Positions 18,610-27,653 are shown, numbered from the stretch's first letter. The stretch: DNA of 64,000 nucleotides from Bacillota bacterium (GCA_023399055.1 JAEWQV010000034.1:186001-250000), one strand, 5' to 3'. Notes: generated by a model not told the origin, from the letters alone. Made by a program: numbers and translations.

Positions 18610-18739
18610 TTGAAAGAATAATCAGATAATTGAAAGCGAAATATAATTTTATTGAATGTAAACTGATAGGACTTCAGTTTTAAACATAAGTATCATTATT
18701 TTTAAAGAGATACAATAATTTTGGTCAGGAGGTTAGATA

Positions 18740-20227
18740 ATGAGAATAACGAACAAAATGATGACAAACAATATGTTGAGTAATATAAATAAGAATAAAG
18801 TTAATATGAACAACTTAGAACAGCAATACTCGACAGGAAAGAAGATTCAGAGACCTTCTGATGACCCAATTATAACCGTCAGAGCATTGAAGCTTAGAAC
18901 CAGCTTATCGGAACTTAGCCAGTATTATGATAAAAACATTCCTGATGCAAAATCTTGGATGGATGTTACAGAATCTGCACTAACTACGGTGAACGAAATT
19001 TTAAAACAGATTAACACTTATTGTGTGCAGGGAAGTTCAGATACTTTGACTGCTAGTGATCGAAATTCAATTGTTTCTAACTTAGATCAGTTGAAGCAAC
19101 AGATCTATCAGGAAGGCAATACGAATTATGCTGGAAGATATGTGTTTACAGGTTATAAAACAGATAGTCCATTAATATTTACTGAGGATATGAATAACCT
19201 GACCTATAAGATTACCGAGAATTTTTCAGGCGAAAGCATCCAGACGATTAATAAGGTAAGAGGAGAGTATGAGCTTAGTGATTTTGAGAATCCTGATTTT
19301 TCTGCTGCTCCTACGACAAATGTAATCCATCGTGTTCAATTATCTTATGATAATTTAAGTACAACTGAACCGAACAGTATAAATATTTATAAAAAGAATT
19401 CCTCCGGAGTACTCGTGCCACAAGCTCCATTTGAGGATATTGATTACATCTCGGTTAATGATGATAATGCTTATAATCCAGCATCGGATAGAGTGCATTA
19501 CATTCCTGAAACTGGAGAGCTCATCATAGGCAGTGCTGTTTATGAAGATCTTAGAACTGCGGATAAAATGGATATTACCTATTCTAAAACGGGTTTTGCA
19601 AGCGGCAGTCTTAAGCCAGAGCATTATTTTGATTGTGTAATGACGGATAGTTCCAAGCCAGAACAAGGGGAAATCGAATACAAGAAGGAAAAACAGGCAA
19701 TTCAGTATGAAGTAAATTATAATCAAAAGCTTACCATCAATACAGAAGGCTCAGATGCAATTTCTCATCAAATGGGAAGGCATATTGACTATATACTTAG
19801 TGCAGTAGATGACGTTATTAAAACGGAAAGTAAGATAGCAGAAGTGGAAAAACGCTTGGCGGATACAACACTACCTCAAACTGAAATTGACCGCTATAAT
19901 CAATTGAAAGACCAATTGGATACAGAATTAGAATTAAAAAAGGATATTATGCAAAAGGCTTTCTCAAAAGGAATTTCTGCATCGAATGAGGAACAGGACA
20001 GGGTAAATGTAGCAGTTGCTGATTTGGGCAGCCGATATGTTAGATTGGAGCTTACAGAAAACAGACTCTCGACACAGAAAGTAGATTTTGAAGATTTATT
20101 ATCTAAGAATGAAGATGTGGATATGGTGGAAACAGTAATTAAGTATAATGCTGCTGAGACAATCTATAACGCATCTCTATCAGCGGTATCACAGGTTGTT
20201 CAAAAGTCACTATTAGACTTTTTATAA
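18740..20227 (+). CDS. flgL: Flagellar hook-associated protein 3 (FlgL)
   Basis: A 495-residue flagellin-like junction protein. The N terminus MRITNKMMTNNMLSNINKNK with QQYSTGKKIQRPSDDP is diagnostic of FlgL. The C terminus (LLSKNEDVDMVETVIKYNAAE, SLSAVSQVVQKSLLDFL) matches flagellin-type D0. It is longer than the roughly 300 residues common in Bacillus, with an inserted middle region (residues about 170-330). FlgL forms the second hook-filament junction zone. AGGAGG lies 8 bases before the ATG. Confidence 0.93.
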   Translation: MRITNKMMTNNMLSNINKNKVNMNNLEQQYSTGKKIQRPSDDPIITVRALKLRTSLSELSQYYDKNIPDAKSWMDVTESALTTVNEILKQINTYCVQGSSDTLTASDRNSIVSNLDQLKQQIYQEGNTNYAGRYVFTGYKTDSPLIFTEDMNNLTYKITENFSGESIQTINKVRGEYELSDFENPDFSAAPTTNVIHRVQLSYDNLSTTEPNSINIYKKNSSGVLVPQAPFEDIDYISVNDDNAYNPASDRVHYIPETGELIIGSAVYEDLRTADKMDITYSKTGFASGSLKPEHYFDCVMTDSSKPEQGEIEYKKEKQAIQYEVNYNQKLTINTEGSDAISHQMGRHIDYILSAVDDVIKTESKIAEVEKRLADTTLPQTEIDRYNQLKDQLDTELELKKDIMQKAFSKGISASNEEQDRVNVAVADLGSRYVRLELTENRLSTQKVDFEDLLSKNEDVDMVETVIKYNAAETIYNASLSAVSQVVQKSLLDFL

Positions 20228-20290
20228 AGAGTTAATTCGCAAAATAAGGTGTTAAAAACGAAGATTTAGTACAGAAGGGATGGGTATATC

Positions 20291-20758
20291 ATGCGGGTAA
20301 AGACAAGGCATTTTGGAGAGATCGATCTGGATGAAGATAAAATAATATCCTTTGATAATGGAATTTTAGGGTTTGAAGATTGTAAAAAGTATACATTATT
20401 ATATGATGATGAAGATGGTGAAAGAGCTGATATCACATGGCTGCAAAGTCTGGATATCCCTTCTTTGGCAATACCGATAGTAAGTCCATTTCTAGTGAAG
20501 GAAAACTATAACCCAGAGGTTGAGGACGAGTTATTAAAGCCATTAGGAGACTTAAGCGAGGATAATATTGTTGTATTGGTTTCGATCACAGTGCCTCAAG
20601 ACATTGAGAAAATTACAGCAAATCTAAAAGCTCCCTTTATTATTAATTCTGAGTCAAGAAAAGGTGCACAGATAATTATTGAGAACTCAGAATATGAAGT
20701 TAAATATAACTTTTACGAACAATTAGTGGCACACAAATCAGCAAAGGAGGGCAAATAA
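20291..20758 (+). CDS. fliW: Flagellar assembly factor FliW
   Basis: A 155-residue FliW with the family motifs [33 protein letters not shown] and the patch [18 protein letters not shown]. In Bacillus, FliW binds free flagellin and, when released, binds and antagonises CsrA, coupling flagellin translation to export. It is followed directly by csrA (one base apart), the conserved pair. Confidence 0.95.
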   Translation: MRVKTRHFGEIDLDEDKIISFDNGILGFEDCKKYTLLYDDEDGERADITWLQSLDIPSLAIPIVSPFLVKENYNPEVEDELLKPLGDLSEDNIVVLVSITVPQDIEKITANLKAPFIINSESRKGAQIIIENSEYEVKYNFYEQLVAHKSAKEGK

Positions 20759-20759
20759 T

Positions 20760-20981
20760 ATGTTGGCCCTATCAAGAAAAGTGAATGAGTCCATAATTGT
20801 CGGAACAGATGTGGAAATTACAATATTAGAGGTGAAAGGTGATCAGGTGAAGATTGGTATTAATGCACCAAAATCAGTTCCCATTTATAGAAAAGAAATA
20901 TATCTGCAGATTAAGGAATCTAATCAGGAAGCTGCACAGTCGCAGCCAACCGAGGATGTTTTGAAAAAATTATTTAAATAA
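20760..20981 (+). CDS. csrA: Carbon storage / flagellin translation regulator CsrA
   Basis: A 73-residue CsrA, beginning [20 protein letters not shown] with the RNA-contact strand near the N terminus and the core [22 protein letters not shown]. It dimerises and binds GGA motifs in RNA hairpins, notably at the flagellin leader. Its start lies one base past the fliW stop, with GGAGGG 6 bases upstream, so translation is probably coupled. Confidence 0.96.
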   Translation: MLALSRKVNESIIVGTDVEITILEVKGDQVKIGINAPKSVPIYRKEIYLQIKESNQEAAQSQPTEDVLKKLFK

Positions 20982-21006
20982 TATTATAGATTAAACTGTA
21001 AGTAAC

Positions 21007-21059
21007 AGCTCTTATGAACATGTGATTATAAAAAATTATGTGTTTACGAGAGCTTTTTT
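21007..21059 (+). terminator. Terminator after csrA
   Basis: AGCTCT and AGAGCT pair, with a weaker inner stem (GAACAT/ATGTGTT), followed by six T. It ends the flgM-to-csrA transcript. Confidence 0.65.
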
Positions 21060-21082
21060 GCTTCTTTTTTACTAATTCACTA

Positions 21083-21110
21083 TAAACATTTTGAACTATT
21101 TAGCCGATAT
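21083..21110 (+). promoter_or_regulatory. Sigma-28 type promoter of flaG-fliD-fliS
   Basis: TAAA - 16 bases - GCCGATAT, an exact match to the Bacillus SigD consensus. It lies about 95 bases upstream of the flaG ATG. Confidence 0.85.
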
Positions 21111-21205
21111 GTTTATTAAGACAATTCCCGAGATACAAATTGCGGACAAGGATGACAGCAAGGGACGGAATAATTATTTATATCACACATGGAGGTGTAG
21201 GATTT

Positions 21206-21640
21206 ATGTCGTTAGAAGGAATATCAGGTGCCTATCATCAGGATAAGGTAAAACCTATCATAAAACCGAGAGTTGAAATGAGCTCCTCACAAGTTGGAAG
21301 TCAACCGACAATTAATGTTACTGAACTGCCAGGAGCTTCTAAGGTTACAAAGGGTAATCAGTCAGGGAAAGAACAACTAAGTGATCAACCTGGTGAACAA
21401 AAAGAAGGAAATGTATCGGAGCAACAATTAAAAAATGCCTTATCAAAGGCAAATACGAGGTTTAAAGATCAACGTACCAGATGTGAGTTTACATATCATG
21501 AGGAAACAAAAAGAGTTTCCATTAAAGTATACGATAGTGATACGAAAGAGATTATACGTGAGATCCCCCCAGAAAAAGCAATCGAGATGGTTGAGAAGAT
21601 GTGGGAGCTGGCGGGTATGCTTGTGGATGAGAAGAGATAA
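21206..21640 (+). CDS. flaG: FlaG family flagellar protein
   Basis: A 144-residue protein. The C-terminal 70 residues are the FlaG domain (TRCEFTYHEETKRVSIKVYD, then EIIREIPPEKAIEMVEKM). The N-terminal half is polar and probably disordered. FlaG proteins are commonly encoded beside fliD and affect filament length. The ATG at 21206 follows GGAGGTGTAGG. A longer frame from 21140 would start close to the sigma-28 promoter and is unlikely. Confidence 0.88.
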   Translation: MSLEGISGAYHQDKVKPIIKPRVEMSSSQVGSQPTINVTELPGASKVTKGNQSGKEQLSDQPGEQKEGNVSEQQLKNALSKANTRFKDQRTRCEFTYHEETKRVSIKVYDSDTKEIIREIPPEKAIEMVEKMWELAGMLVDEKR

Positions 21641-21651
21641 GGAGTGATAGG

Positions 21652-23169
21652 ATGGCTATTAAATTATCAGGTTTAGCTTCTGGTATGGATACCGAAAGCA
21701 TGGTTTCCGAACTGATGAAGGCGGAACGCCAAAAGACCACGAAATTAAATAATAAAATTACTACTCTTGAGTGGAAGCAAGAGAAATGGAAAACATTAAA
21801 TTCTAAAATATATAAGTTCTATACGGATTCCTTAGCAAAAATGAGGATGCAAGGTAACTATAACACCAAAGGAGTTACCGTATCGGACAGTAGTAAAGTG
21901 TCTGTAACCGCTGATACCAATGCAGCAATTGGTACACATTCCTTAAAAATAAAACAACTTGCAAGTTCACAATATGTGACAGGTAATACTGTGACTGCTG
22001 CGAATGGAAAAGCGATTGGAAGAAGTACCTTATTAACGGATCTTGGCTTTAGTGATACAGATAGTAATATAATCACAATAAAAGGTGGTACTAAGGAAGT
22101 TACACTAGGTGTTGACAGCACAGCCACGGTTGGAAGCTTTATTGATGCATGTAAAAGTGCGGGAATTAACGCAAACTATGATGCCGCACAGAAGAGATTT
22201 TTCCTAAGTTCAACTGACAGTGGAGCTGCAAATGCTTTTACCATGACATCAACTACAGTAGATAGTTTGTCTAATCTTGGTTTAGCAGACATAACGACAA
22301 GTATTGTTGACGATGAATTGGTAGTTAATGCTGGTGGGTTATCAATAGTTCAACCTAAGGATGCAATTGTAGAGTATAATGGAGCAAAGCTAACGAGTAA
22401 GAATAATACCATTACAGCAAATGGATTAACCTTTAATCTAAAAGGTGCTACAGAAGATCAGACACTTAACCTGGTAGTTGCAAAGGATACGGATGCAGTT
22501 TATAATATGGTAAAGAGCTTTGTTACAGGCTATAATGAGCTTTTAAAAGAGATGAATGAAACCTATGGTGCTGCATCAGCTAAGGGGTATGACCCATTAA
22601 CAGATGAGCAGAAAGAGGCAATGACTGATACACAGATTGAAAATTGGGAGTCAAAAATTAAAACCTCATTGCTGCGTAGAGATGATTCTTTGAACTCAGT
22701 AATTGGTGCATTAAGAACCGGGCTTGGAAAAAGTGTTAGTGTGAATGGAAAAAGTTATTCGCTTTCCACTTTTGGTATTAATACAGGTGCATATACAGAA
22801 AAAGGTCTGTTGCATATAAGCGGTAATAGCGAGGATTCAACAGTGGCAGGAACTGCGGACAAGTTAAAGAAAGCTTTGACGGAGGATCCGGAAACTACGA
22901 TAACAGCTTTAACAACGATTATGAATGATTTATACACTGATTTATCAGATAAGATGAAGAGCTCTACCATTAAAAGTGCTTTAAACTTTTATAATGATAA
23001 AGAAATGACAAGTAAACTGAGAGAATATAATACAAGTCTAAAAAGTATGGAGTCTAAATTATCTACACTAGAAAGCAGGTATTATAAACAATTCTCAGCG
23101 ATGGAATCAGCTATGGCTAAAATGAATTCACAGAGTTCCTCTTTCTTGTCAATGCTGGGACAAGGCTAG
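21652..23169 (+). CDS. fliD: Flagellar filament cap protein FliD (HAP2)
   Basis: A 505-residue cap protein. The N terminus LSGLASGMDTESMVSELMKAERQK is diagnostic of FliD, followed by an N-terminal coiled coil (TKLNNKITTLEWKQEKWKTL), variable domains, and a C-terminal coiled coil (NTSLKSMESKLSTLESRYYK) ending SSFLSMLGQG. It caps the filament and folds arriving flagellin. AGGAGTGATAGG precedes the ATG, and the gene is in one run with flaG and fliS. Confidence 0.94.
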   Translation: MAIKLSGLASGMDTESMVSELMKAERQKTTKLNNKITTLEWKQEKWKTLNSKIYKFYTDSLAKMRMQGNYNTKGVTVSDSSKVSVTADTNAAIGTHSLKIKQLASSQYVTGNTVTAANGKAIGRSTLLTDLGFSDTDSNIITIKGGTKEVTLGVDSTATVGSFIDACKSAGINANYDAAQKRFFLSSTDSGAANAFTMTSTTVDSLSNLGLADITTSIVDDELVVNAGGLSIVQPKDAIVEYNGAKLTSKNNTITANGLTFNLKGATEDQTLNLVVAKDTDAVYNMVKSFVTGYNELLKEMNETYGAASAKGYDPLTDEQKEAMTDTQIENWESKIKTSLLRRDDSLNSVIGALRTGLGKSVSVNGKSYSLSTFGINTGAYTEKGLLHISGNSEDSTVAGTADKLKKALTEDPETTITALTTIMNDLYTDLSDKMKSSTIKSALNFYNDKEMTSKLREYNTSLKSMESKLSTLESRYYKQFSAMESAMAKMNSQSSSFLSMLGQG

Positions 23170-23205
23170 ATAGTATTGGATTTGAGTTAAATAGGAGGAG
23201 TTACT

Positions 23206-23580
23206 ATGGCAACAAATGCAGCAGCTGCTTATGGCAATAGCAAAATATTAACTGCGTCACCGGCAGAGCTTACATTAATGTTATATGAGGGAGCGATTAA
23301 ATTTGCGAACTTGGCTATTATGGCAATGGAGAAAAATGATATACAAAAGACAAATTTAAATATAATTAAGACAGAAAGAATTATAAATGAACTTAGAGGA
23401 ACTTTAGATTTTAAGTATCCTATCGCAAGTGAGTTTGATAAGATCTATGATTATATTTACCGAAGATTAATTGATGCTAATATTAAAAAGGATAAAGCTA
23501 TATTAGAGGAAGCCCTAGAGTACATCAGAGAAATGCGTGATGCCTGGAAGGATGTTATGAAATTATCCAGACAAGCATAG
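23206..23580 (+). CDS. fliS: Flagellin export chaperone FliS
   Basis: A 124-residue four-helix protein with family motifs ILTASPAELTLMLYEGAIKF and LDFKYPIASEFDKIYDYIYR, ending EYIREMRDAWKDVMK. FliS binds the C-terminal helix of flagellin and prevents early polymerisation. The start follows AGGAGGAGTTACT, 36 bases after fliD. Confidence 0.95.
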   Translation: MATNAAAAYGNSKILTASPAELTLMLYEGAIKFANLAIMAMEKNDIQKTNLNIIKTERIINELRGTLDFKYPIASEFDKIYDYIYRRLIDANIKKDKAILEEALEYIREMRDAWKDVMKLSRQA

Positions 23581-23609
23581 TGAAATCCTGAAAAGAAAGA
23601 AGGGTTTTG

Positions 23610-24101
23610 ATGGAATTAAATAATCCGAATCAAACATATTTTATTTTACTAAAGGATACTTCGAAAAAGAAAATCGGTGTACTGCAGGAACTACTCAAAT
23701 ATACTTTAATACAGGAAGAAATCATTGACCAAGGTGATATTGAGAAAGAGGAATTTCTGGATACGATTTCTGAAAAAGAGAAGCAGTTGAATATCTTATT
23801 GCAGCTGGATGATGGTTTTGAGCAGGTTTATCAGAGAATTAAGGATTCTTTACTTAAATATCCGAAATACTTTGAAGCTGAAGTCAAGGAACTTAAAGAT
23901 TTGATAACAATTATAACAGACTTAAACATTAAGCTTCAAGCACTGGAGAAACGTAATAAAACGAAGATGGATAATGTCTTAATAAAGAAACGATTAGAGA
24001 TTAAGAACTTCAAAGCCAATAATCAAATGGTGTCAAACTATTATAAAAACATGGCAAACCAGCATCAGGGACAAGCGTATTTTTTAGACAAAAAAAATTA
24101 A
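23610..24101 (+). CDS. FliT/FlgN-like flagellar chaperone (putative)
   Basis: A 163-residue, lysine-rich, all-helical protein (KKKIGVLQELLKYTLIQEEI, EKEKQLNILLQLDDGFEQVY, LKDLITIITDLNIKLQALEK) directly after fliS, the position where FliT or FlgN-like chaperones occur. It has no membrane segment and no recognised catalytic motif. TTG 23607 and ATG 23610 both open the frame. ATG is preferred, with AAGGG upstream. Assignment to FliT rather than a second FlgN is uncertain. Confidence 0.65.
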   Translation: MELNNPNQTYFILLKDTSKKKIGVLQELLKYTLIQEEIIDQGDIEKEEFLDTISEKEKQLNILLQLDDGFEQVYQRIKDSLLKYPKYFEAEVKELKDLITIITDLNIKLQALEKRNKTKMDNVLIKKRLEIKNFKANNQMVSNYYKNMANQHQGQAYFLDKKN

Positions 24102-24120
24102 AAAAATATATAATTAGCTA

Positions 24121-24147
24121 TAAAGTTATATCGAATTAATCCGATAT
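24121..24147 (+). promoter_or_regulatory. Sigma-28 type promoter of the flagellin gene
   Basis: TAAA - 15 bases - TCCGATAT, one mismatch from the SigD consensus. It gives a flagellin leader of about 125 bases. Confidence 0.85.
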
Positions 24148-24162
24148 ATATTACAAGTAGAT

Positions 24163-24219
24163 CAGAATTGAAAATATTTAAGATGGAGCGTACGGCCAGA
24201 AAATATTTAGACAATTCTG
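24163..24219 (+). promoter_or_regulatory. Large hairpin in the flagellin leader
   Basis: CAGAATTG pairs with CAATTCTG and, inside, AAATATTT with AAATATTT. Together they form a two-part stem of 16 bp closed by a loop with ATGGAG. A GGA in a loop is the feature CsrA recognises, so this may be an extra CsrA site or a stabilising 5' structure. Confidence 0.5.
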
Positions 24220-24239
24220 TATACTAACATAACAAATAG

Positions 24240-24255
24240 GTAGCATGGATGCTAC
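24240..24255 (+). promoter_or_regulatory. Candidate CsrA site (GGA-loop hairpin) upstream of flagellin
   Basis: GTAGCA-TGGA-TGCTAC is a perfect 6-bp hairpin whose four-base loop holds GGA, as in high-affinity CsrA sites. It lies about 10 bases before a second GGA site in the Shine-Dalgarno sequence, matching the two-site layout of the Bacillus hag leader. Confidence 0.75.
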
Positions 24256-24264
24256 TAACAATTC

Positions 24265-24272
24265 AAGGAGGA
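24265..24272 (+). promoter_or_regulatory. Flagellin ribosome binding site overlapping a CsrA-type GGA
   Basis: AAGGAGGA lies 7 bases before the flagellin ATG and contains GGA motifs. CsrA bound here and at the hairpin 10 bases upstream would block ribosome entry, as known for Bacillus hag. Confidence 0.7.
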
Positions 24273-24279
24273 ATTAAAT

Positions 24280-25098
24280 ATGGTAGTTCAACATAATATG
24301 GCAGCAGCCAACACAAACAGACAATTGGGTATTACTTCAACTAATCTTGGGAAATCAACAGAAAAATTATCTTCTGGTTATAGAATTAACCGTGCAGGCG
24401 ATGATGCAGCAGGTCTTTCCATCTCCGAAAAGATGCGTGGACAGATCAGAGGTCTTGAACAGGCTTCTACTAATGCACAGGACAGTATTTCCTTAATCCA
24501 GACAGCAGAAGGTGCGTTAAATGAAACTCATTCCATTCTTCAGAGAATGAGAGAGCTTACTGTACAGGCAGCTAACGATACTAACGTTGAAGCTGACCGT
24601 ACTGCTATCAAAGAAGAGATTACTGCTCTTCAAGATGAGATCACTCGTATCGGAGATCAGACAGAGTTCAATACTCAGAAGTTGTTAAATGGTTCCTTTA
24701 AGAGCAAGAACTTCCAAATTGGTGCGAACAATACACAGAATATTACCTTAAGCATTAATACTATGACAGCTAAGAAATTAGGTGTATCCTCTATTTCTGG
24801 CAAAGTTATGAGCTATAGTAAAGCAACTGCAGCTATCAAGACCATTGATGATGCTATTAAGACTGTTTCTACTGAGAGATCCAAACTTGGTGCTCTTCAG
24901 AACAGATTAGAGCATACTATTGCAAATGCAGATAACGCTGCTGAGAATTTACAGTCAGCTGAATCCCGTATTCGTGATACAGATATGGCTAAAGAGATGG
25001 TTAAGTATGCGAAGAACAACATTCTTCAGCAGGCAGCTCAGTCTATGTTAGCTCAGGCTAATCAGTCTACACAAGGTGTGTTGTCATTATTACAGTAA
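24280..25098 (+). CDS. hag: Flagellin
   Basis: A 272-residue flagellin with intact D0/D1 ends: N-terminal MVVQHNMAAANTNRQLGI, SSGYRINRAGDDAAGLSISE and LIQTAEGALNETHSILQRM, and C-terminal LENTI-like LEHTIANADNAAENLQSAES and AQSMLAQANQSTQGVLSLLQ. The central domain is nearly absent (about residues 145-195), as in short clostridial flagellins. Codon use is strongly biased, as expected for a very abundant protein. Serines and threonines in the short exposed middle are candidate O-glycosylation sites, given the Maf and NeuB genes downstream. Confidence 0.97.
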   Translation: MVVQHNMAAANTNRQLGITSTNLGKSTEKLSSGYRINRAGDDAAGLSISEKMRGQIRGLEQASTNAQDSISLIQTAEGALNETHSILQRMRELTVQAANDTNVEADRTAIKEEITALQDEITRIGDQTEFNTQKLLNGSFKSKNFQIGANNTQNITLSINTMTAKKLGVSSISGKVMSYSKATAAIKTIDDAIKTVSTERSKLGALQNRLEHTIANADNAAENLQSAESRIRDTDMAKEMVKYAKNNILQQAAQSMLAQANQSTQGVLSLLQ

Positions 25099-25120
25099 TT
25101 TTTTTAATACCTTAGTATAT

Positions 25121-25147
25121 AGGGCCGACCTGAGGGTCGGCCCTTTT
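25121..25147 (+). terminator. Strong terminator of flagellin
   Basis: GGGCCGACC-TGAG-GGTCGGCCC, a perfect 9-bp GC-rich stem with a four-base loop, followed by TTTT. Confidence 0.95.
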
Positions 25148-25163
25148 ACACTTTAATTTATGA

Positions 25164-25191
25164 TAAGTGAAACGGCTTGTCGTTTCATCTT
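25164..25191. repeat. Dispersed 28-bp hairpin element, copy B
   Basis: TGAAACG and CGTTTCA pair around GCTTGT. The 28 bases match the element at 11007-11034 at 21 positions by eye, including the shared end TTTCATCTT, and again lie just past a strong terminator. Confidence 0.5.
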
Positions 25192-25236
25192 GTAAATCAG
25201 AAAATTATTTGTAAATGTTCAGAGTTCCGGATAGGA

Positions 25237-25278
25237 AGAAGCACTTCGGTTCACATCGGTATGCAAATAGGTGCTTCT
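25237..25278. repeat. Inverted repeat in the gap after flagellin
   Basis: AGAAGCAC and GTGCTTCT are exact 8-bp arms around a 26-base spacer. The 355-base gap (25148-25502) has no gene and no convincing sigma-28 site. This structure could be an RNA 3' end or part of a small RNA. Confidence 0.4.
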
Positions 25279-25502
25279 ATATAATTAATAAATATAGATT
25301 GCCAGAATTGACCGAATAAATAAAGAAGTGCAGAACAGTACAATTATTATAATAGTTTTATACGGGAATAAGTTATTCATGATTTGAAAACACTCTTTGA
25401 TTATATGAAGGAGTATGAAAACACATTTTTAGGACGATTAACGAGTTGTTTATATATGGCTTTTGTTATATTTACTAGTATGGAGAGAAGGTGGGCATTT
25501 TT

Positions 25503-25787
25503 ATGGAGGATTTAAAAGTTCGTGTAAAGGATGTTATTGAAGGCATAGAACTGGTTTGTAATGATTTATATAAACAGGAGCAAAGAAAAGCTTATGATAA
25601 ATTAAACATGGTACTGGGTGATTTGACAGAAGTAGTAAATGAAATAGGCCTTGTCGAGGGATTTAATTTGGATAAACTCATGAGCAATTTAGCACAAGCA
25701 TTAAAAGCAATGGAAGAGCTTGACTACATCCTTTTATCAGATATACTAAAATATGAGATAATTGAACAGTTATCAACCATTTTATAA
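25503..25787 (+). CDS. Small helical protein linked to Maf (unnamed family)
   Basis: A 94-residue, all-helical acidic protein with no membrane segment. I do not recognise a named family. Its C-terminal half (LAQALKAMEELDYILLSDIL) resembles the N-terminal domain of the Maf-like protein at 50425-51348 (LAGILEAKKNQDYILLADLL). It also shares the preceding helix pattern QxxxAYDKLNMVL / QQYDKAMYLV. It lies 27 bases upstream of the maf gene, so it is probably a Maf partner or scaffold. The ATG at 25503 is chosen over GTG 25491. Confidence 0.65.
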   Translation: MEDLKVRVKDVIEGIELVCNDLYKQEQRKAYDKLNMVLGDLTEVVNEIGLVEGFNLDKLMSNLAQALKAMEELDYILLSDILKYEIIEQLSTIL

Positions 25788-25814
25788 AAAACCGAAATAT
25801 TAGAGGTGACCGGA

Positions 25815-27653
25815 ATGGATTATTTAGAAAAGAATTTAAGTGTAATAAAAGATAATAAGGTGCTGTACGAAGGCATTTTAAACTATAATTCTACTTGGAT
25901 TGAATCGGATTGTTCAGTTACCTCACTAGACACTAAGGATGGAAATAAAGCCATTGTTTATGTGAAAGATAATAATTCGTTTCGACTTAATAGTGCGTAT
26001 CGACCATTGAATGAAGCAGAAGAATGGGCGAAGCAATTTAACTTTAATAGTATTAGTATTGTGGTTTCAATGTTCGGCTTAGGAAATGGTATATTTGCGA
26101 GAGAATTAATGAGGAGAAGGAAAGAAAACGATTTTCTGTTCATTTATGAACCATCGGCTGATATTTTTTTACATACATTGGAGAATTATGATATTACTGA
26201 TATATTACAGGATGATAGAGTATCCATTAGTGTAGATGGCATAAACCCAAAGGAATATGCAACCCTGATCAGTAATTATGTAGATTGGACTAATTTAGTA
26301 TCACAAATAAAGTGTCTGCATCCTCAATATGACAGAATATTTGCTAAAGAATATACGGACTTTTCAAAGATCTTTGAGGATCATAAAATAAAATCCATTG
26401 TGAATAAAAATACCGAGGCGTTTTGGGGTGCCATAATGACCGGTAATGAAATTGTAAATCTTAAGAATATAAAAAAATGTAATTTACTGGATGATTTCTT
26501 AGGGGATTTCCCCGAAGATGTACCTGCTATTATTGTATCTGCTGGACCATCATTGGACAAAAACGTTGACGACCTGGTAAAAGCGAAGGGCAAATCTGTT
26601 ATATTTGCAGTAGACAGTGCACTTAAATATCTTTTACAAAGAGATATTATCCCAGATTTTGTTGTAACACTGGATGCCACTAAATCATTAAAACATTTTT
26701 CGGACGAAAGATTTAAAGAAATCCCACTCTTTTGTAAATCAACAAGTAATCCGTTTCTACTGGATTTACATCAGGGAAAGAAAATATTTTATTCAAATGA
26801 AATATTTTTGCATAATCTCTTTAAAAGATTAGGGAAAAAACAATCCGTTTTTGGGGTTGGAGGCTGCGTAGCTACAGCAGCTTTTGCCATCAGTATCATG
26901 TTGGGTTTTCAAAGAATTATTATGATTGGGCAGGACTTATGTTATCAGGGCGAGCTAACGCATGCTGGTGGGGTAATTCATAACGCACATCAATCTGGAG
27001 ATGGTGCTATGATGATGGTGGAAGATATTTATGGGAATATGGTAAAGGCGAGATATGATTGGTATACCTATCTTCTATGGTTTGAAGAGACAATCGCTGG
27101 ATGTCCTAAGGTTGACGTAATTGATGCTACAGAAGGTGGTGCAAAGATTAAAGGTACAAAAATCATGGCACTGTCAGAGGCAATTCTTAAGTACTGTGTA
27201 AAAGAAATTGATGTTGATACTATACTTCAAAATAAAAATCCAACGATTAGTGAGGATAAACTTCCTGAAGTAATTCAATATCTACAGGAAGGTGTAGCTG
27301 ACTTGGGAAAAATCGCAGATGTTGCACAGGTAGCTACGCATATATTGGAAGAATTAATTCCTGCAGCGCAGAAGGATCGTATTTCCAACAATGAATACCA
27401 AATAAAACTAAAGAGATTAGCACAGCACAATGAGAAAATTTATGAGATGAATATATATCAATTACTTAATGATTATATTGCAAAGGCTACCACAGAGCAA
27501 ACGGAAAACATAAACCTACTATCTGAAGATAGAATTGAAAATCAGATTAGAACCTATACCAAGTCACTAGAGGTATATAAAGCAATGCATAAGGGAGCTA
27601 TAGAGTTGCAGCCTATACTGTTGTACCATATTCAGTTCGTTCAAGCATCTTAA
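25815..27653 (+). CDS. Motility-accessory-factor (Maf/DUF115) flagellin glycosyltransferase
   Basis: A 612-residue protein of the Maf family. The N-terminal Rossmann-like domain (SISIVVSMFGLGNGIFAREL, then FLFIYEPSADIFLHTLE) is followed by the MptE-like/DUF115 catalytic core at about residues 240-420 (VPAIIVSAGPSLDKNVDDL, PDFVVTLDATKSLKHF, GGCVATAAFAISIMLGF, IIMIGQDLCY) and a helical C terminus. Maf proteins transfer nonulosonic acids from CMP-sugars to flagellin Ser/Thr in the cytoplasm. Position between flagellin and the CMP-sugar and NeuB genes fits that. The ATG at 25815 follows GAGGTG. Confidence 0.88.
   Translation: MDYLEKNLSVIKDNKVLYEGILNYNSTWIESDCSVTSLDTKDGNKAIVYVKDNNSFRLNSAYRPLNEAEEWAKQFNFNSISIVVSMFGLGNGIFARELMRRRKENDFLFIYEPSADIFLHTLENYDITDILQDDRVSISVDGINPKEYATLISNYVDWTNLVSQIKCLHPQYDRIFAKEYTDFSKIFEDHKIKSIVNKNTEAFWGAIMTGNEIVNLKNIKKCNLLDDFLGDFPEDVPAIIVSAGPSLDKNVDDLVKAKGKSVIFAVDSALKYLLQRDIIPDFVVTLDATKSLKHFSDERFKEIPLFCKSTSNPFLLDLHQGKKIFYSNEIFLHNLFKRLGKKQSVFGVGGCVATAAFAISIMLGFQRIIMIGQDLCYQGELTHAGGVIHNAHQSGDGAMMMVEDIYGNMVKARYDWYTYLLWFEETIAGCPKVDVIDATEGGAKIKGTKIMALSEAILKYCVKEIDVDTILQNKNPTISEDKLPEVIQYLQEGVADLGKIADVAQVATHILEELIPAAQKDRISNNEYQIKLKRLAQHNEKIYEMNIYQLLNDYIAKATTEQTENINLLSEDRIENQIRTYTKSLEVYKAMHKGAIELQPILLYHIQFVQAS

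Noticed and set aside
25433..25440. GACGATTA upstream of the small helical protein as a sigma-28 -10 box
   Set aside because: Only 5 of 8 bases match and no -35 is present at the right distance. Readthrough or an unseen promoter is as likely.
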